From Notospermus geniculatus (Eukaryota > Nemertea > Pilidiophora > Heteronemertea > Lineidae): a stretch of DNA of 64,000 nt. Where the stretch lies: the NCBI GenBank assembly GCA_002633025.1, contig NMRB01001902.1, positions 40,895 to 104,894 of the forward strand, written 5' to 3'. The position numbers and the translations under genes are program-made. Positions 1 to 11,900 of the stretch are shown piece by piece (the stretch's first letter is position 1; the number at the start of each line of letters is the position of its first letter). The notes beneath the pieces are model-generated. The model was not told the origin of the DNA. It saw nothing but the letters and a program-made list of their open reading frames with translations, and ran no database searches.

Positions 1-147
1 GGATGTGTTTTCATGATTTTCAGGTTTGCCATGTTTGTCGGCTTTTTGCATCATTCTCATCCACTAAATGCGCATTCTTTTCTAGAAATGTGAACTACCG
101 AGTGACGCCCAGACATTCGGCTTCTGAATCATAGCAATGACATTTTT

Positions 148-1935
148 TAGCTCACCTGTGGTGAGCTCTTATGATGGTGCAGCGTCCGTCGTCCGTCGTC
201 GTTGACCGTTAGCAGGGCACCTTTCGTAACCGCTGGGGCTATTGATCTGAAACTTGGTACATATACTGTGGTGTCGGAGTTATGCCGGATTCGACTCCAT
301 ATCCACCCATTGGTTCTGGGGAATTTGGGGTTCGGCCTGTGGACTGAAATTGTGGTGTGGGCGGATATGAATGATCCTGAGACATGCCCCGATACCATCA
401 TTTTTGTTTGGGCTATACCTTCCCTAAAAGTACGGCTAGGCCTGACCGCCCCCAGTCCGGCATAACTCCGGCACCACAGTATATAGACCACAGAGTAGTC
501 TCTACATCTGACGATTTAAGAGACTACTGTCGCCCTCTAAATTCGGACGCTGATTGGTTGATTCTGATTGGACAAAATGCTGTATGACGTACACCAACCG
601 GTATTCCCCAAAATGGCGGCGTTCAAAAAAGTGACGGTTCGGGAGGGAAAATCCGGCAGTGTGGCTGTTAATTTCCGTTTTTGGGATGTTTTGTTACATA
701 TATGTGAGTTTGATCATGTTAAATTTCTAATACCCGCACAATATGAGGCTTTGTTTGACTGTGAGAGTATGGATTGCGTCGTTAAGGCCCGTTTATACAG
801 AGCGCGACCGCGACCGCGGCACCGACCGCGGCAGCCGCATCGGATTGATCAAATGTAAAATGAATGGGAACGTTTATACACAACGCGACCGCGGCAGCGA
901 CCAAAATTTTGGTCGCGCGGCATGCCGCAGAGATTGCCTCCAGAGCGAAATTTTTGAAAATGCCGCGCGACACTTTTTTTTGTAATGTGAACTTCAATGT
1001 GGTCCTGGCATATTTCCAGGCGACCACGGCGTTTTCGTTTATACACAGCGGCTGCCTGTCACAGTGTCGGCGACCATGGCGACAGGATAGGCTATGGTAA
1101 AACGCTGTTATTTCAGCTTTTGCCATGGACTACAACAACTGTACCGGCATATCATCATCAATAACGACATTATCTACTGCTAGGCCGACATCGCCAAACT
1201 TATTGCTGGTGTTCCAGCTATGATTCACATTTTTGAACTCCTGGGGGAAAAATTCGGCTGCTAGTAGGTACTGCGCATGAATCGTGGTAGGGAATCCAGC
1301 CACACTTCCGGTAATGGCGGACCCCGACACCAGTTCCTAACGTGCTGCACGGTGGAACTGGATGCCGGTTTAACATATATACCCCTTGGTGAGATGACCT
1401 CAGACACCAAGTTTCGGTCCGGTCTGATTCCTGGCTTGGCCACCAGGGGGGATAAACCGAAAACCTTTGAAATGCAGTTTTGCCTTAACCGTTGATCGTC
1501 GGATCATCGCCGAATTTTTACCGTAGGTACATCTTATAAGGATTCACGACATATCACCCGGGTTTTTGATTTGACCTAATTTTCAAGGTCGCAGAGGTCA
1601 AAGTTTGAAATTTCATCGTCAGGCGGCACGTTTTGTGGCTATTTGTCCTGGATTGTTCAAATTAGGTGTGATGATGTATCTAGGTAACCTCTATGTCTGT
1701 GGCGGATTTCGGTCCGATCAGACTTCAAATGTGGCCACCAGGTGGCTATCTTGAAAACTGGTGTTGGCCCATAGCTCGTTAACTACTGGAGCTAGAATGT
1801 TCTGAACTTGAACAAGGACGTATCTTCGTAGGGTCCTTCATGTGTTCATTTCTACACTTGAACGCGCAAATTATCATTTGTTCTTCTGGGACATTCACCC
1901 ACGCACAGGTGAGCACAATGGTCCATGGACCGTTT
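148..1935 (+). mobile_element. AGCTCACC-hairpin interspersed repeat, copy 1
   Basis: It begins with AGCTCACC-tgt-GGTGAGCT, a perfect terminal hairpin, followed by CCGTCGTCC iterations and the module GATCTGAAACTTGGTACATA. It appears to end near 1906-1935 with GGTGAGCACAATGGTCCATG. The same start recurs near 11276, 23003 and 43911. The same end recurs near 18103 and 44985. There is no coding capacity. The middle (about 480-1100) looks like younger insertions, so the full extent is inferred from the two ends. Confidence 0.55.
783..1090. repeat. GCGACCGCGGC-word repeat inside the copy-1 element
   Basis: The stretch opens with GGCCCGTTTATACAGAGCG. It then repeats GCGACC/GGTCGC words in both orientations, with further GTTTATACA copies near 871 and 1038. 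I see no gene. It resembles a palindromic MITE-like insertion, but the ends are not clean enough to give a target-site duplication. Confidence 0.35.
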
Positions 1936-2370
1936 CATTTTCAATCACTCTTAGTGGAATTATGCCTATTTGACTTTGATCGGCAACATATTGATTGCCT
2001 GTCAGCTGTGCTGGTGAAACAAATTCAAATTCAAATTCGTTTATTAATGTTCGGAACTCTCAGAGACAATCCCAACACCCCTTCCTCGGTCTTTCCACAA
2101 CAACAAATCCACCCTCTAAAACTCAAAACCCTAGAGCCATACGCCCCTCCCAGCTTTAGCGCATAGCTCTAGAGCATATTATAAGCTCTAAAACTGGAAG
2201 GCGGCCATACAGAGACTAAAATAGGACCCCTCAAAAACCACACCTAACCACCAATAGAGAGCTTTCGCACCCGCACGTTTAGGCAACCGACTACATTTAG
2301 GTCATCAAATTTTGCAGTCTAGTGACGTGTACACAAACGGATAGAGAAAATGTTAGGGTAGGGACACACC

Positions 2371-2730
2371 TAAAGCCTCGTTTATGTCGCCCTTACGTAC
2401 AGTCAGAACTAGTTGGCAACTGATAATCGGCGCGTAGTTGGAACTAATTAGTCACAACTACAAGGTGACATAAGCTCTCGGGCGTCAGCGAGTAACTGGT
2501 TGCCAACTAGTTGCAAACTAAAAATATCCAGATCCTGAAAGTCGCACATGTTCAACTTACTTAAAAAAAAGAAATATGTGTCGACATAAGCACTCAAAAG
2601 ACGGCGGTAAACTAGTTCCAGGTAGTTGCGACCGATCGGTATTTTTCTAGTCGGTGGCGGCATAAGTTATCAGTTGCAACTAGTTGACGCTATTTCTATC
2701 ACAGCGTAGGGCGACATAACCGAGGCTTTA
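2371..2730. mobile_element. Palindromic MITE-like element (TAAAGCCTCG ends)
   Basis: The left end TAAAGCCTCGTTTATGTCGC is mirrored by the right end GCGACATAACCGAGGCTTTA. Inside, the word AACTAGTTGCAACT recurs on both strands. The element has no open frame of note. A second related block follows directly from 2731 (CGCATGCG words) and reappears near 62985-63090. Confidence 0.6.
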
Positions 2731-2907
2731 CGCGATTCGCATGCGATTGGGCGACGCATGCGTCAACGCAATTGTTTGCGTGCAGTGCGGCGGAAAATAA
2801 CAAAGGCGTTGTCGCATGCGTCAACGAATCGCGTTAGGTGTGCAGCCACCCTTATCCGTAGCGAGTTCACTATACGTCAGAGAAAAACGGTTTGCAAAAG
2901 CAACATA

Positions 2908-3377
2908 CTGTAAAATCGGACTTGTAACATCACTTCTGGTATTGGAACGTCCAGCCCACTTCAGCGAGCTGGGAGTGGTTATTCTGTTGAATATGCGTCT
3001 TTTATCCAATCAATGTTTACGATTATGCACAGTTGCATTGACTAGGCATTGGATAGAAGGGCATGATCTTGATGGCCTAATCGATCACCCCGGGTCGATC
3101 ACTTTTCATGAAAGCTAACACCAGTAATGACCATGTTCTTTATTGGGTGTTATGAAAAAAGACTTCATTGAGAGCTGATCAACTGTACTCAATCAATTCA
3201 GAATAGACCTAGGCATGTCAATGTCACATTTACGCCTCGAGTCAGTTCAATGGTCATTTTTGGCCTACTGTGTTTGTTAACCAATCAGAACGCAGCTTGT
3301 ATTGCAGACTAGGCCTGCCATCATAGTAATGAAGTGGGCTGGTCTACCAAAGTGATGTTACAAGTCCGATTTTACAG
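2908..3377. mobile_element. TA-flanked inverted-repeat element (Tc1/mariner-type MITE)
   Basis: Arms of about 60 bp begin CTGTAAAATCGGACTTGTAA and end TTACAAGTCCGATTTTACAG. They are flanked by TA at 2906-2907 and 3378-3379. TA duplication is the hallmark of Tc1/mariner/pogo transposition. No transposase is encoded, so it would be non-autonomous. Confidence 0.6.
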
Positions 3378-4374
3378 TATTTATATCAAAACCCTCATTC
3401 CAACGGTGATCGCCATTCTTTGTTATCAAATTTAGAAGGATTCCTCATGCATACCAGGTGTAACATTTTGTATGTTTTGTTTGGATGATCTTTTATTAAG
3501 CTTTTGAGTTGTGAATCAAATCCGTGTAAGAAGGGCAGTTTCCATTGACTGCCGTGCGATCAGTATGGGTCTTTCGCAATAGGAGCAGTCAGCCGCGCAT
3601 ATTGCTAACAGATGGCAGCACAGTCTTAGCGGACCAAATGTACAGGAAATCTATTATGATCGCTGCTCGATCGATAATGACTGGGTCCGCTAGATGCATT
3701 GAATTGGGCCCTAGTGACACCTAGTGGTCAACTCGCTGACAGCTCCTATTGAACGGTTTGCTGAATATTCACTTTTACGTCATCATCTTGTGAGTAGTTG
3801 TTACGTGTGCACAGACGCTATAATGAAGGCCTATACACTAGCCGGCCACAGTTTCACGGGTAACAAGCACGGTACGCGTGAGGCGAGTACGGTTTGTAAA
3901 ATAGCCCGGTTAATCGGCTTTTTTCACTGTGAGCATTCTCTGTTGTCAAAGTCTTGGAACACAAAGGATCAGCATACCCTATGAATAGAGTGGCGCTGAT
4001 TGTGAAAAATCCCTATTGATCATGTTCTAATCGTATCACACAATACAAGCGTATGTGTACCCAGGACGACAATAACCCCTTCAGCGGTAGTAGGCCTAGG
4101 CCTAGTAATCAGGGATGATGGCTTGTTGCCGGATCTCCATTTGTTAGTCTGACTAAGCAATTTCTGAGGATTTATACTTTGCAAACCATTTTTGTTATAA
4201 TCGTACCGGTAGTTTTTAAACTATTTATCAAATAACCACATTTTTGATTATCTCATCGTCCAGATGATGTTGCCGATGGTAAGACATATTTTTCTAAACA
4301 AAATTGTTTATTAAAACAACGTATTTATGTTGTTTCCGTCAGGTTCCGCTAGTTCCGCTGGTTCCGCTAATTCG
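3378..4374. other. Intergenic stretch, nothing recognised
   Basis: I see no exon with family-like protein sequence. The fragment near 4066-4088 (ATAACCCCTTCAGC) matches the end of the short palindromic element at 46239-46388, so at least a relic of that family is present. Confidence 0.4.
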
Positions 4375-4954
4375 ACATGGCCCGACTGGAAGTAACTGAA
4401 CGCAACAGTCGCTTGCGGCAACAAGTGGCACAATCCAGGCTTATCTGCAGCGCGCACATCGAACAGGCAACTGAATTGAAAGCTACACGGAAATTGTCGA
4501 TGTCTTCCGATCAGACCACTCGGGAGTCATTTTGTGGGTCACCTGATTCCATCACATGACCAGGTGTGCTCCACAAACAAAGGAAATTCATTGCCAGAGC
4601 GCGCACATCGACAGCGACTGAAGAGGTTTTTTTCATGGNCATCGGCCCAGGAATGGACAGATGGTAAACTCTACTACGAAATCACCTTATTATCATATGA
4701 ATACCGATGAAAGCATGCGCCTGGGAGAGCATTGCTCTGTGAAAAAACCCTATTAGAACTAGAAGCAACGAGTAGAACATGAGCAACTGGCTGGAACTAG
4801 CGGCAAATGGTCGGCAATAGCGTTGCCGGGGCGCGCACATCGACCTGTTTGAACATCTGATCAGTTGCTGCTGTTTGCAGCCAGTCGCCCACCGTTGCCG
4901 GAAACGCCATTGCCGGTAGTTGCTTCCAGTCGAAAGGTCGATGTGCGCTAGGCT
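4375..4954. mobile_element. CGATGTGCGC palindromic element
   Basis: The stretch repeats GCGCACATCGA and TCGATGTGCGC words in opposite orientations around a centre near CCAGGTGTGCTCCAC. It ends GGTCGATGTGCGCTAGGCTT. Relatives are at 11940-12230 and 13658-14165. The right border abuts the next element through TTAA at 4955-4958. One base near 4639 is n. Confidence 0.5.
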
Positions 4955-4958
4955 TTAA

Positions 4959-5435
4959 GCTGCTTTTCCACGAGGCGTGTGCGGGCGCGTACGAAAAAAA
5001 TCGATCCAGCGTATTTCCCTTTAGCTGTTTCCACGACGCGGGTGCGGCTGCGGAGCGGGTGGACGGGCACGCGGCACGTGTTTTTTCGAATCGGTCGTGT
5101 ACTGTAGCGATTTTTCCGCGCCCGCTTGCTGCCCGCGCGGTCTTTCGTCATGATTTTCTTTCAATTCCCCTGAATTCCTGAGAATTCCCACCGACCGGAG
5201 ACCAACTCCCGCGTCTGTACCCGTTTCGTGGAAACACAACGCCCGCACCCGCGCCCACCACCGCCTCCGTATCCGCACCCGCCTGCTTTTCCACGAGACG
5301 TTTGCGGGCGCGGAAGGGGAAGCGGGCGCTGGTGCGAGTGCGAGTGAAAAAGCAAAGGGAATTACGTTGGATCGATTTTTTCCAACCGCGCCCGCCTCCT
5401 ATTCCGCCCCCGCACACGCCTCGTGGAAAAGCAGC
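4959..5435. mobile_element. GC-rich inverted-repeat element between TTAA sites
   Basis: TTAA (4955-4958) is followed by GCTGCTTTTCCACGAGGCGT. The far end reads CGCCTCGTGGAAAAGCAGC followed by TTAA (5436-5439). The interior repeats GCGGGCGCG and CACGAG words. TTAA duplication is typical of piggyBac and Kolobok superfamilies. No transposase is present, so the superfamily is inference. Confidence 0.65.
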
Positions 5436-5448
5436 TTAAAGCGGGTGA

Positions 5449-5590
5449 TCCACTGTCGCGATTTTGGCTTCAGACGCGGTTGCTGCGTTCCCTTGCGGTT
5501 ACCATAATATAAGGACTTCCGATTGCCATTTATTAAGGCGATCGCAAGGCACCGCAACCCCGTCTCAAGCCCAAATCGCGACATTCCCCA
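5449..5590. repeat. Palindrome adjacent to the TTAA element
   Basis: Arms near 5453 (TGTCGCGATTTTGGCTTCAG) and near 5560 (CTCAAGCCCAAATCGCGACA) are inverted copies. The loop contains CCTTGCGG/GATCGCAAGG. It has no coding content. Confidence 0.5.
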
Positions 5591-5648
5591 AAGAAGCCAA
5601 GTTTCTAAGATGGCGTCTGGCGTCCAACATTTCTCTATCAATGTATCC

Positions 5649-5806
5649 AGGGGCCGGTTGCACAAAACTCATGTTAGCGCTAACATGGTGTTAGCGCTAA
5701 CTTTTATGTTAAATGACGTCAAAATCCATTGACATTTTACGTCATTTAACATGATGTTAGCGCTAACATGATGTTAGCGCTAACATGAGTTTTGTGCAAC
5801 CCAGCC
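5649..5806. mobile_element. TTAGCGCTAA-word palindrome
   Basis: The ends CCGGTTGCACAAAACTCATG and CATGAGTTTTGTGCAACC are inverted copies. Inside are four TTAGCGCTAA palindromes and two inverted TGTTAAATGACGT arms. The element at 18448-18603 has the same plan and ends, so this is a family. The target duplication is not clear here. Confidence 0.6.
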
Positions 5807-5809
5807 CTG

Positions 5810-8280
5810 ATCTCTATCAATGTATCTATCTCTATCAATGTATCTTCGTGTAGAAGTACCTATTAATCGGGAACCATACGACATTTACAATGTCATCTTG
5901 TATTGATTTGTGTCTGTATGAATGTTGGTGTGCCGCAGGAAGTGTTCACCAAAAAGGCCACTGAGACTGTCCGGGCTAACAATATACTGCTGCCATAACA
6001 TAAAAAAAACCAAACGTCTTTTTGTAACGTCTTTATTTGCGGATATATCCGCCCATAAGTCCATTCCGCATGATGCGCCGTCTGACCTCAGCGCTGGAGA
6101 TTGGATTCATGTGACAACATGGCGGCCGCGGTGAATACATGGAATAGGGTTTCTGACGTCTCGAAGTTCTGTCATGTCTGTCAGTCATGTCAGTAGCCTG
6201 CTAGCTGCTGGTCTTACGTGCCCATGGCCTAGGCCTAGGCCTATAGGCTGGGCCTAGGCCTATAGACTGATGGATAGATGGCCCACGGATCATGCGGATT
6301 AGCCTACGACGACGGTCTCCGCCCCCTCCGTTCCGACAATGACAATGACATGTCATGATGTCCGATTTCTGCAAAAAAATCTTGTTTTTTGTTGTTCACT
6401 TTTTGTTGTCAATATCATGATATATAGCCTATAGGCCTAGGCTAGGGTAGGCCCCTAGCCGGCCTATGTCAGGTTGGGGTTGTTCAGAACTGACATTTGC
6501 CATTCATTTTAGGCCCCAAGGCCTTGGCCTCCTAGGCCTACATGCTTTTTTTCATGTGTTTTCAATGTTTCGTAGCCTAGGCCTACCGGTAGGCCTATAG
6601 ATCGATCCCGTCATTTGGAACCTTGTTTGCATAAATGAAACACGCATCACATTTTCAATCACCGAGAATGAAATACTAACAAGCGATACTATCAAAGCTG
6701 CACATCATCAGAAGAAAGAGGATTGCTCAGACTGAGAGATTCTCCTATCACATTGAGTAAGGATATTTCGACAGTCATTTTGTCAACAGTCAACAGTCAG
6801 CAGTCAACAGTCATTTTAGGAACCATGTTTTGCTACTTAATAGAATAATGAAAGCCCCAGCCAGCCTGAAACTCATTTCGGTGCAGACATAAAAAATCAA
6901 AGACGCGATACTCTAGAAATTAATGATTTCCATGTTGTACATTCATTGATTTCAAGCCCGCACATGGTCCTCCCAGCACCATGACGTGACGTCGTTCACA
7001 ACACTGTGTGCCATGTGACTTCCTTTCCACGACGTCATGCATGCCGTTCTGTCAAATCACACGTGGTGCCTCAAGTAAAACAAGAAGGCCCAAGAAGAAA
7101 CCATTATAGGGGGGCCTACGCAAAGGGGGATGGATCATGGAGGGGAGGGGTGGTGGTGGCCTAGGGGGCGGGCCTAGGCCTAGGGCTAGGCAGGCCCCAT
7201 AGGCCCATGTCAGTAGGTGTGTAGGCCTATTAGGCCTGGCCAACGTCACGGACGGGACGGGGGGAGGGCAAAAATCGTGGTTTTGATGCACATGTACTAA
7301 CGTCAGGTGATCGCGGTTTGCCACTTTCTGACGTCACGTAACAGCCCGCACCGCAAACTGATGATTTTTTTCGTTGACCCCCTGTCCGAACGTAGTGACG
7401 CCAACTGCTCAGATTGTTCGACCACTTCAAAGGACAAAGAGGAAAGTTAACACTACATGCTCACCAACTTTCATCTAATTTCGTCAGTTATTTCCTACAC
7501 AATTCACTGATTTTTATCAGCATGTCCACCTCAATGCAGTAAAATGGCGTCCTACGACGAAACAGCCGAAAACGGCACACATTTCATGCTCCTGAAGACT
7601 GTGTTTCTGTTGACACAATTCCCCGACTGAAAGATGCTGCTATGGCCTCTGTGTTAATTCAGGTCACGGTGACGTCATTCATCCATTCATCCATCATAAA
7701 ATCCATGTGCACATTGTTTATGTTTGGATTTAAAGTTACTGGCGTACCGCGGTATCCCCATCCATGCTTGTTTTTATTACCGTATGCAAAATATGCAAGT
7801 CACAATGACCAGACGTACATAGCGTCAGGAGGGATCACAGAGCTTTTCACGAAAGGCGCAGTGAGCGGGGAAGGTGTGTCAACTTACGACAGCAAATTCA
7901 CACACTTGCTATGAACGGATTTTGAAGAATAGTTAAAATAAACATCAATATAAACAGAGCTAACAATATCTTTATTTACCGTAAAGAAAATGAGATGCAC
8001 ACTTTAACCATCGATTTCCGACGAAATGGCGAACCGCAGTACCCCCCTTCGAAACGCATCCGGCACTCGCCGAAACAGAGTCGCCCCGGATAGTTTACAG
8101 CATCACGAGGTTGTAACAACAATGGGTTCAAGGTCACATGGGATAAATAAGGATACACAAGTCGAACATGCTGTGTTGTTTTTTTTCGATTTCATTTATT
8201 AAACAGATAATTATCGTGGAGGTCAAAGATAAGTGACAAAAATCGGGCCCGAGGTGACGTCAAAAAGTGGCGAACCACGA
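5810..8280. other. Upstream region, no confident gene; AGGCCTA-rich
   Basis: No exon is recognisable. AGGCCTA and TAGGCCTA words are very dense at 6226-6600 and 7150-7235. Two short ATG frames in CpG-rich sequence (MAAAVNTWNRV near 6119 and MASYDETAENG near 7544) end in stops after about 25-28 codons. Either could sit in a 5' leader, but I cannot support them as genes. Confidence 0.4.
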
Positions 8281-8290
8281 TCACGTGACG
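8281..8290. promoter_or_regulatory. CLEAR-like E-box upstream of PIKfyve
   Basis: The sequence ATCACGTGAC matches the lysosomal-gene CLEAR consensus GTCACGTGAC at nine of ten positions. It lies about 570 bp upstream of the start codon of an endolysosomal gene. CLEAR sites bind TFEB-type factors in vertebrates. Function here is inference, because CACGTG also occurs by chance. Confidence 0.3.
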
Positions 8291-8799
8291 TTAAATGGAT
8301 GGCCCGTTCTTATGAACAATAGGAGATGTCAGGCAGTTGATCAGTTACACTCGGCCCCAGTGTGTATCCGACGTCCCGGTCTCCTACACACTGGCACTTT
8401 TGGGGCTCAAAAGCCGTGAACACCACTAGATGGCACTCCACTGGGCTCAGCCAATCACCACGCTTTCTCATAATTCCCACGAAAATTCCGCGAACCTAAG
8501 CGAAATGAGAAGTGCCCGTGTCGGTGCTGCCACCACGCGGTCTTCACGACTGTTAATCTCTAAAAGAGCCAGACGCGGAGTGTGACTTACCGAAGGGGTG
8601 AGCCCGTAGCGTCTGGCAAGCGAGACTATTGATCAGTAGGAGTCACTCCTGCCCAATTCAATGCCTAGTGGACCCATTCAGGCTTGATTGAGCACCAATA
8701 AGGAGAATTGTCTATTGTACATGTATTTGTCCGCTAGAACTTGGCTGCTGTCTTTTGGCGATACGCACGGCTGACTTCTCTTATTCTTTTGATTTTCAG

Positions 8800-8851
8800 G
8801 TTCTTTTGCTCTCCTCGCTTGGTGAATTGTTGTACCGGTAGTTGATAATAA
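8800..8851 (+). promoter_or_regulatory. PIKFYVE: PIKfyve 5' untranslated part of the first coding exon
   Basis: A strong acceptor (pyrimidine tract then TTTTGATTTTCAG) ends at 8799, so an upstream non-coding first exon probably exists. An in-frame TAA at 8849-8851 directly precedes the ATG at 8852 and fixes the start. I could not place the upstream leader exon. Confidence 0.6.
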
Positions 8852-8990
8852 ATGGCAGATCAACAGGTGAAAAGTCCCACAAAAATAAAACATGAGAACG
8901 ACCAGCAACGTCTTAGTGAGTTCCGCCCCCTGAGTTCAGAGGTCAAGACGTCTGGGGGATTCCTGTCACGACTTTTGAAGAGAACTAGAG
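8852..8990 (+). CDS. PIKFYVE: PIKfyve exon 1 (N-terminus)
   Basis: Starts MADQQVKSPTKIKHENDQQR and continues into an FRPLSSE motif comparable with the HFKPL-type N-terminus of animal PIKfyve. The donor AGAG|GTAAGG leaves phase 1. The peptide is polar, basic and probably disordered. Confidence 0.8.
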
Positions 8991-11900
8991 GTAAGGGATT
9001 ATGTCATTTATAAGGTCACCAAGGGTTTTTTTTTTCATCACGAATTCAAAGTGGGCTTGGTCTGGGTGGAGCTCGGTACACTTCAACTGGGCAAGTGTAA
9101 AAGGGCTTCAACCGGGATAGTGTAAAAAGGGCTTCAGCCGGGCTAGTGTAAAAGGGTTATATACTCTTCATTATTCTTGTAATCCAGATGAAAAGCCTAA
9201 GACTAAGAGTCCAAGGACTTCCCCCTCGAAGGCACAGCTGCCAAGGAGTCCCAGTTCTTATAAGACAGAATATGATGACGTCGACAATGATGTGATTGAC
9301 GGCCCAGACTTGCCAGATTTGCCAAGCAAGGCAGTGAGGAGCGAAGGTGAGTTAGTGTTTCCAGAGTTCGTTAAAGTCTGGCAACATCTAACTTCGACCC
9401 AATGGAATGCGGAAGTCATGTAATGTGGCAGAGCTTTGCGGTTTATAATCATGTCTGTCGATCATTTGTGGTCGTTCCCCGATTGTTCACGCCGTCCACC
9501 GGTTATTCAATAGCCGCGTGCGATTAAAGGTCCGTGGAAAATCCAACTATCAGTTTCCTAACTTCTGCATTCCATTGGGTCGTAGTTAGATGTTGCCAGA
9601 CTTTAGTCTAGGTTTCTCCGTTGAGGTCAGTTCAGCCAAAGTCATGAATGTTTGTGTGTGATGTGACATGAGCTGTGTTCTCACCTAAATCTGTTCTGAA
9701 TCACAGCACCTTGCGGAAAATGATGCAACAGATTGATTTGGGAGTGAGCAGGCATGGCAGGGGCGGATCCAGGATTTTGGAATACGGGGGCCCGGTCACC
9801 GTTGGCCACAAGCTGACGACGGGAGTCGCAAGGCGCGAAGCCACGACAGAGGGTCTGGGGGCCTCCCCCAGAGTTTTGCACAATTCAGCTATTACCTGCG
9901 CATGTGCGAAATCATACGATCTCGATAAATCGACTTGGCCCGTTCAGATGCCAGTGTCAGAGCGCAACCTCAACCTCGTTCGAAGGGGTTGTTCACTTTC
10001 TGCCAAAATGGCGGTCGCGTCACTAACCCCTGGCATCAGCTTTGGATTTAACGCGCATGATTGGTTGACGGGAAACCGTCAAATATGCCCATAGAAATTT
10101 TCAAAATATTTTGGATCAAACGGGTTATCAAAAGGTTATCTACATGTATATCCAGGTTTGATGATTTTTTGTAAAAAGAATTTTAAAAAGCACAAGTTAG
10201 TATTTCAAATTGATTATTTAGACTCGTGCTGCCACCTATACTTAGACCAAGATTCCTGGTCTAACAACTGAAGCTGATTCCAGGGGTTAGTGAGCGAGTG
10301 GTCCGAGGTTGTCTGAGCGAACTATACCCCTGGGGACGAGGTTGGCAGAACCTCACTTTGAGTTACCAGTAGTCCTGTTTTTCCACTGTAACAACTTAAT
10401 TTTTCTTTAGAGTCTGAGGGTGATGTATCCAAGGAATCTAGCCCAGGATATAGCGGTGTGACCACAGTACCCCAAACAAGAACATTATCTAACGTGTTGC
10501 GGAGGCTGGGCAGTATACTAGATAGGAAGGGTCAGGTGGGTAATCAAAGAGGAGATGTACATGTACATGTTGGCCCGTTTTTACGAAGCGCGATTTTCTT
10601 ATGAACATTTAGATTACTTTCGTTCCGCCTGTAGTGTGTATTAGGTTCTGAACTTAGCAGCAACCGGATGTCTCAATGATAATATGGCGGCCGGGGCGAA
10701 TGAATCACGACTTTCTTCTGTTTGAAAAAGCTTCTGGCGGGGACTTTTTCCATAATAAATGATTCAGACGGGAGTGTTTTTGATAATTCTGATAATGAGG
10801 ATTTAGGAGATCCTGAACTTGACGGAAATAATTTTGAGGTGGAGTTCAGAGCCCATGCCCAAATTTGGTAATTTTCCTTTAAAAACCCGACCAATTAGGG
10901 TTTTTGAAATACCAGTTATGTAACCGTCAACAGGTTAAGCCATTCATTGATATTATCCATGACTTTTCAGACTCTGCAGGCATATCGTGACAGTGATTTC
11001 AAACAATACTGGATGCCGGACGACACGTGCAAAGACTGCTATGAATGCGGGGATAAATTCACGACATTCCGACGGCGACATCACTGTCGAATATGCGGCC
11101 AGATTTTCTGCAGTAGATGTTGTAACCAGGAGGTGCCAGGCAGAATCTTTGGTTACACAGGTAGGCCCCCTAAATGCACCCTGAGAACATCAGGGGTTAA
11201 TTTTTTTTAAAAAAAAGATATTTTTTTCAATTTTTTTGTTTTTTTGTTAAAAACGGCCTCCAGAGTCATTTTTAGCTCACCGTGGTGAGCTTATACAATG
11301 GTTGTGCGTCCGTCGTCCGTCGTCGTTGTCCGTTAGCAGGGCACGTTTCGTAACCGCTGAAGCTATTGATCTGAAACTTGGTACATATATACCCCTAGGT
11401 CAGATGACCCACGACACCAAGTTTCGGTCCGATTCGACTCTCAGTTTGGCCACCAGGTGGCGGAAACCAAAAACACAAAAAGTACAATAACTCCTGAACT
11501 AATGACTAGATCATCTNNNNNNNNNNNNNNNNNNNNNNNNNNNNNNNNNNNNNNCACTACTGAAGTGAAAATAGTGATATTTGAAAAAGGTTAGTCTGCA
11601 AACTTGAGGGGGGGATATCCCCTCCTTGAAATTTTTGAGGAGGGGATCATCCCCCCCATTCCCCCCCTGGCGGAAACACTGGGGTTCTTAGTCCTCGCAC
11701 CCTTCGTCACTGCACAAAACCCCTGAGGACATTCGCTGGAATCGGTGGAGTAGCAAAGCCACTTGATGCCATTACAGCAAATGTTCATCACCCCACCACC
11801 TCATCCCAAGTAGGCCGGTAATTGATACACATGAACTACACAGGTTTGAACGTAGCTGACCCAGCAGGTTAACATGAAATAAACTCCAGCGGTGTATTCT

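Noticed and set aside
6119-6196. Short ATG frame MAAAVNTWNRVSDVSKF in CpG-rich DNA as a first exon
   Set aside because: Stops after 25 codons and has no supported donor; could be leader sequence, but not demonstrable.
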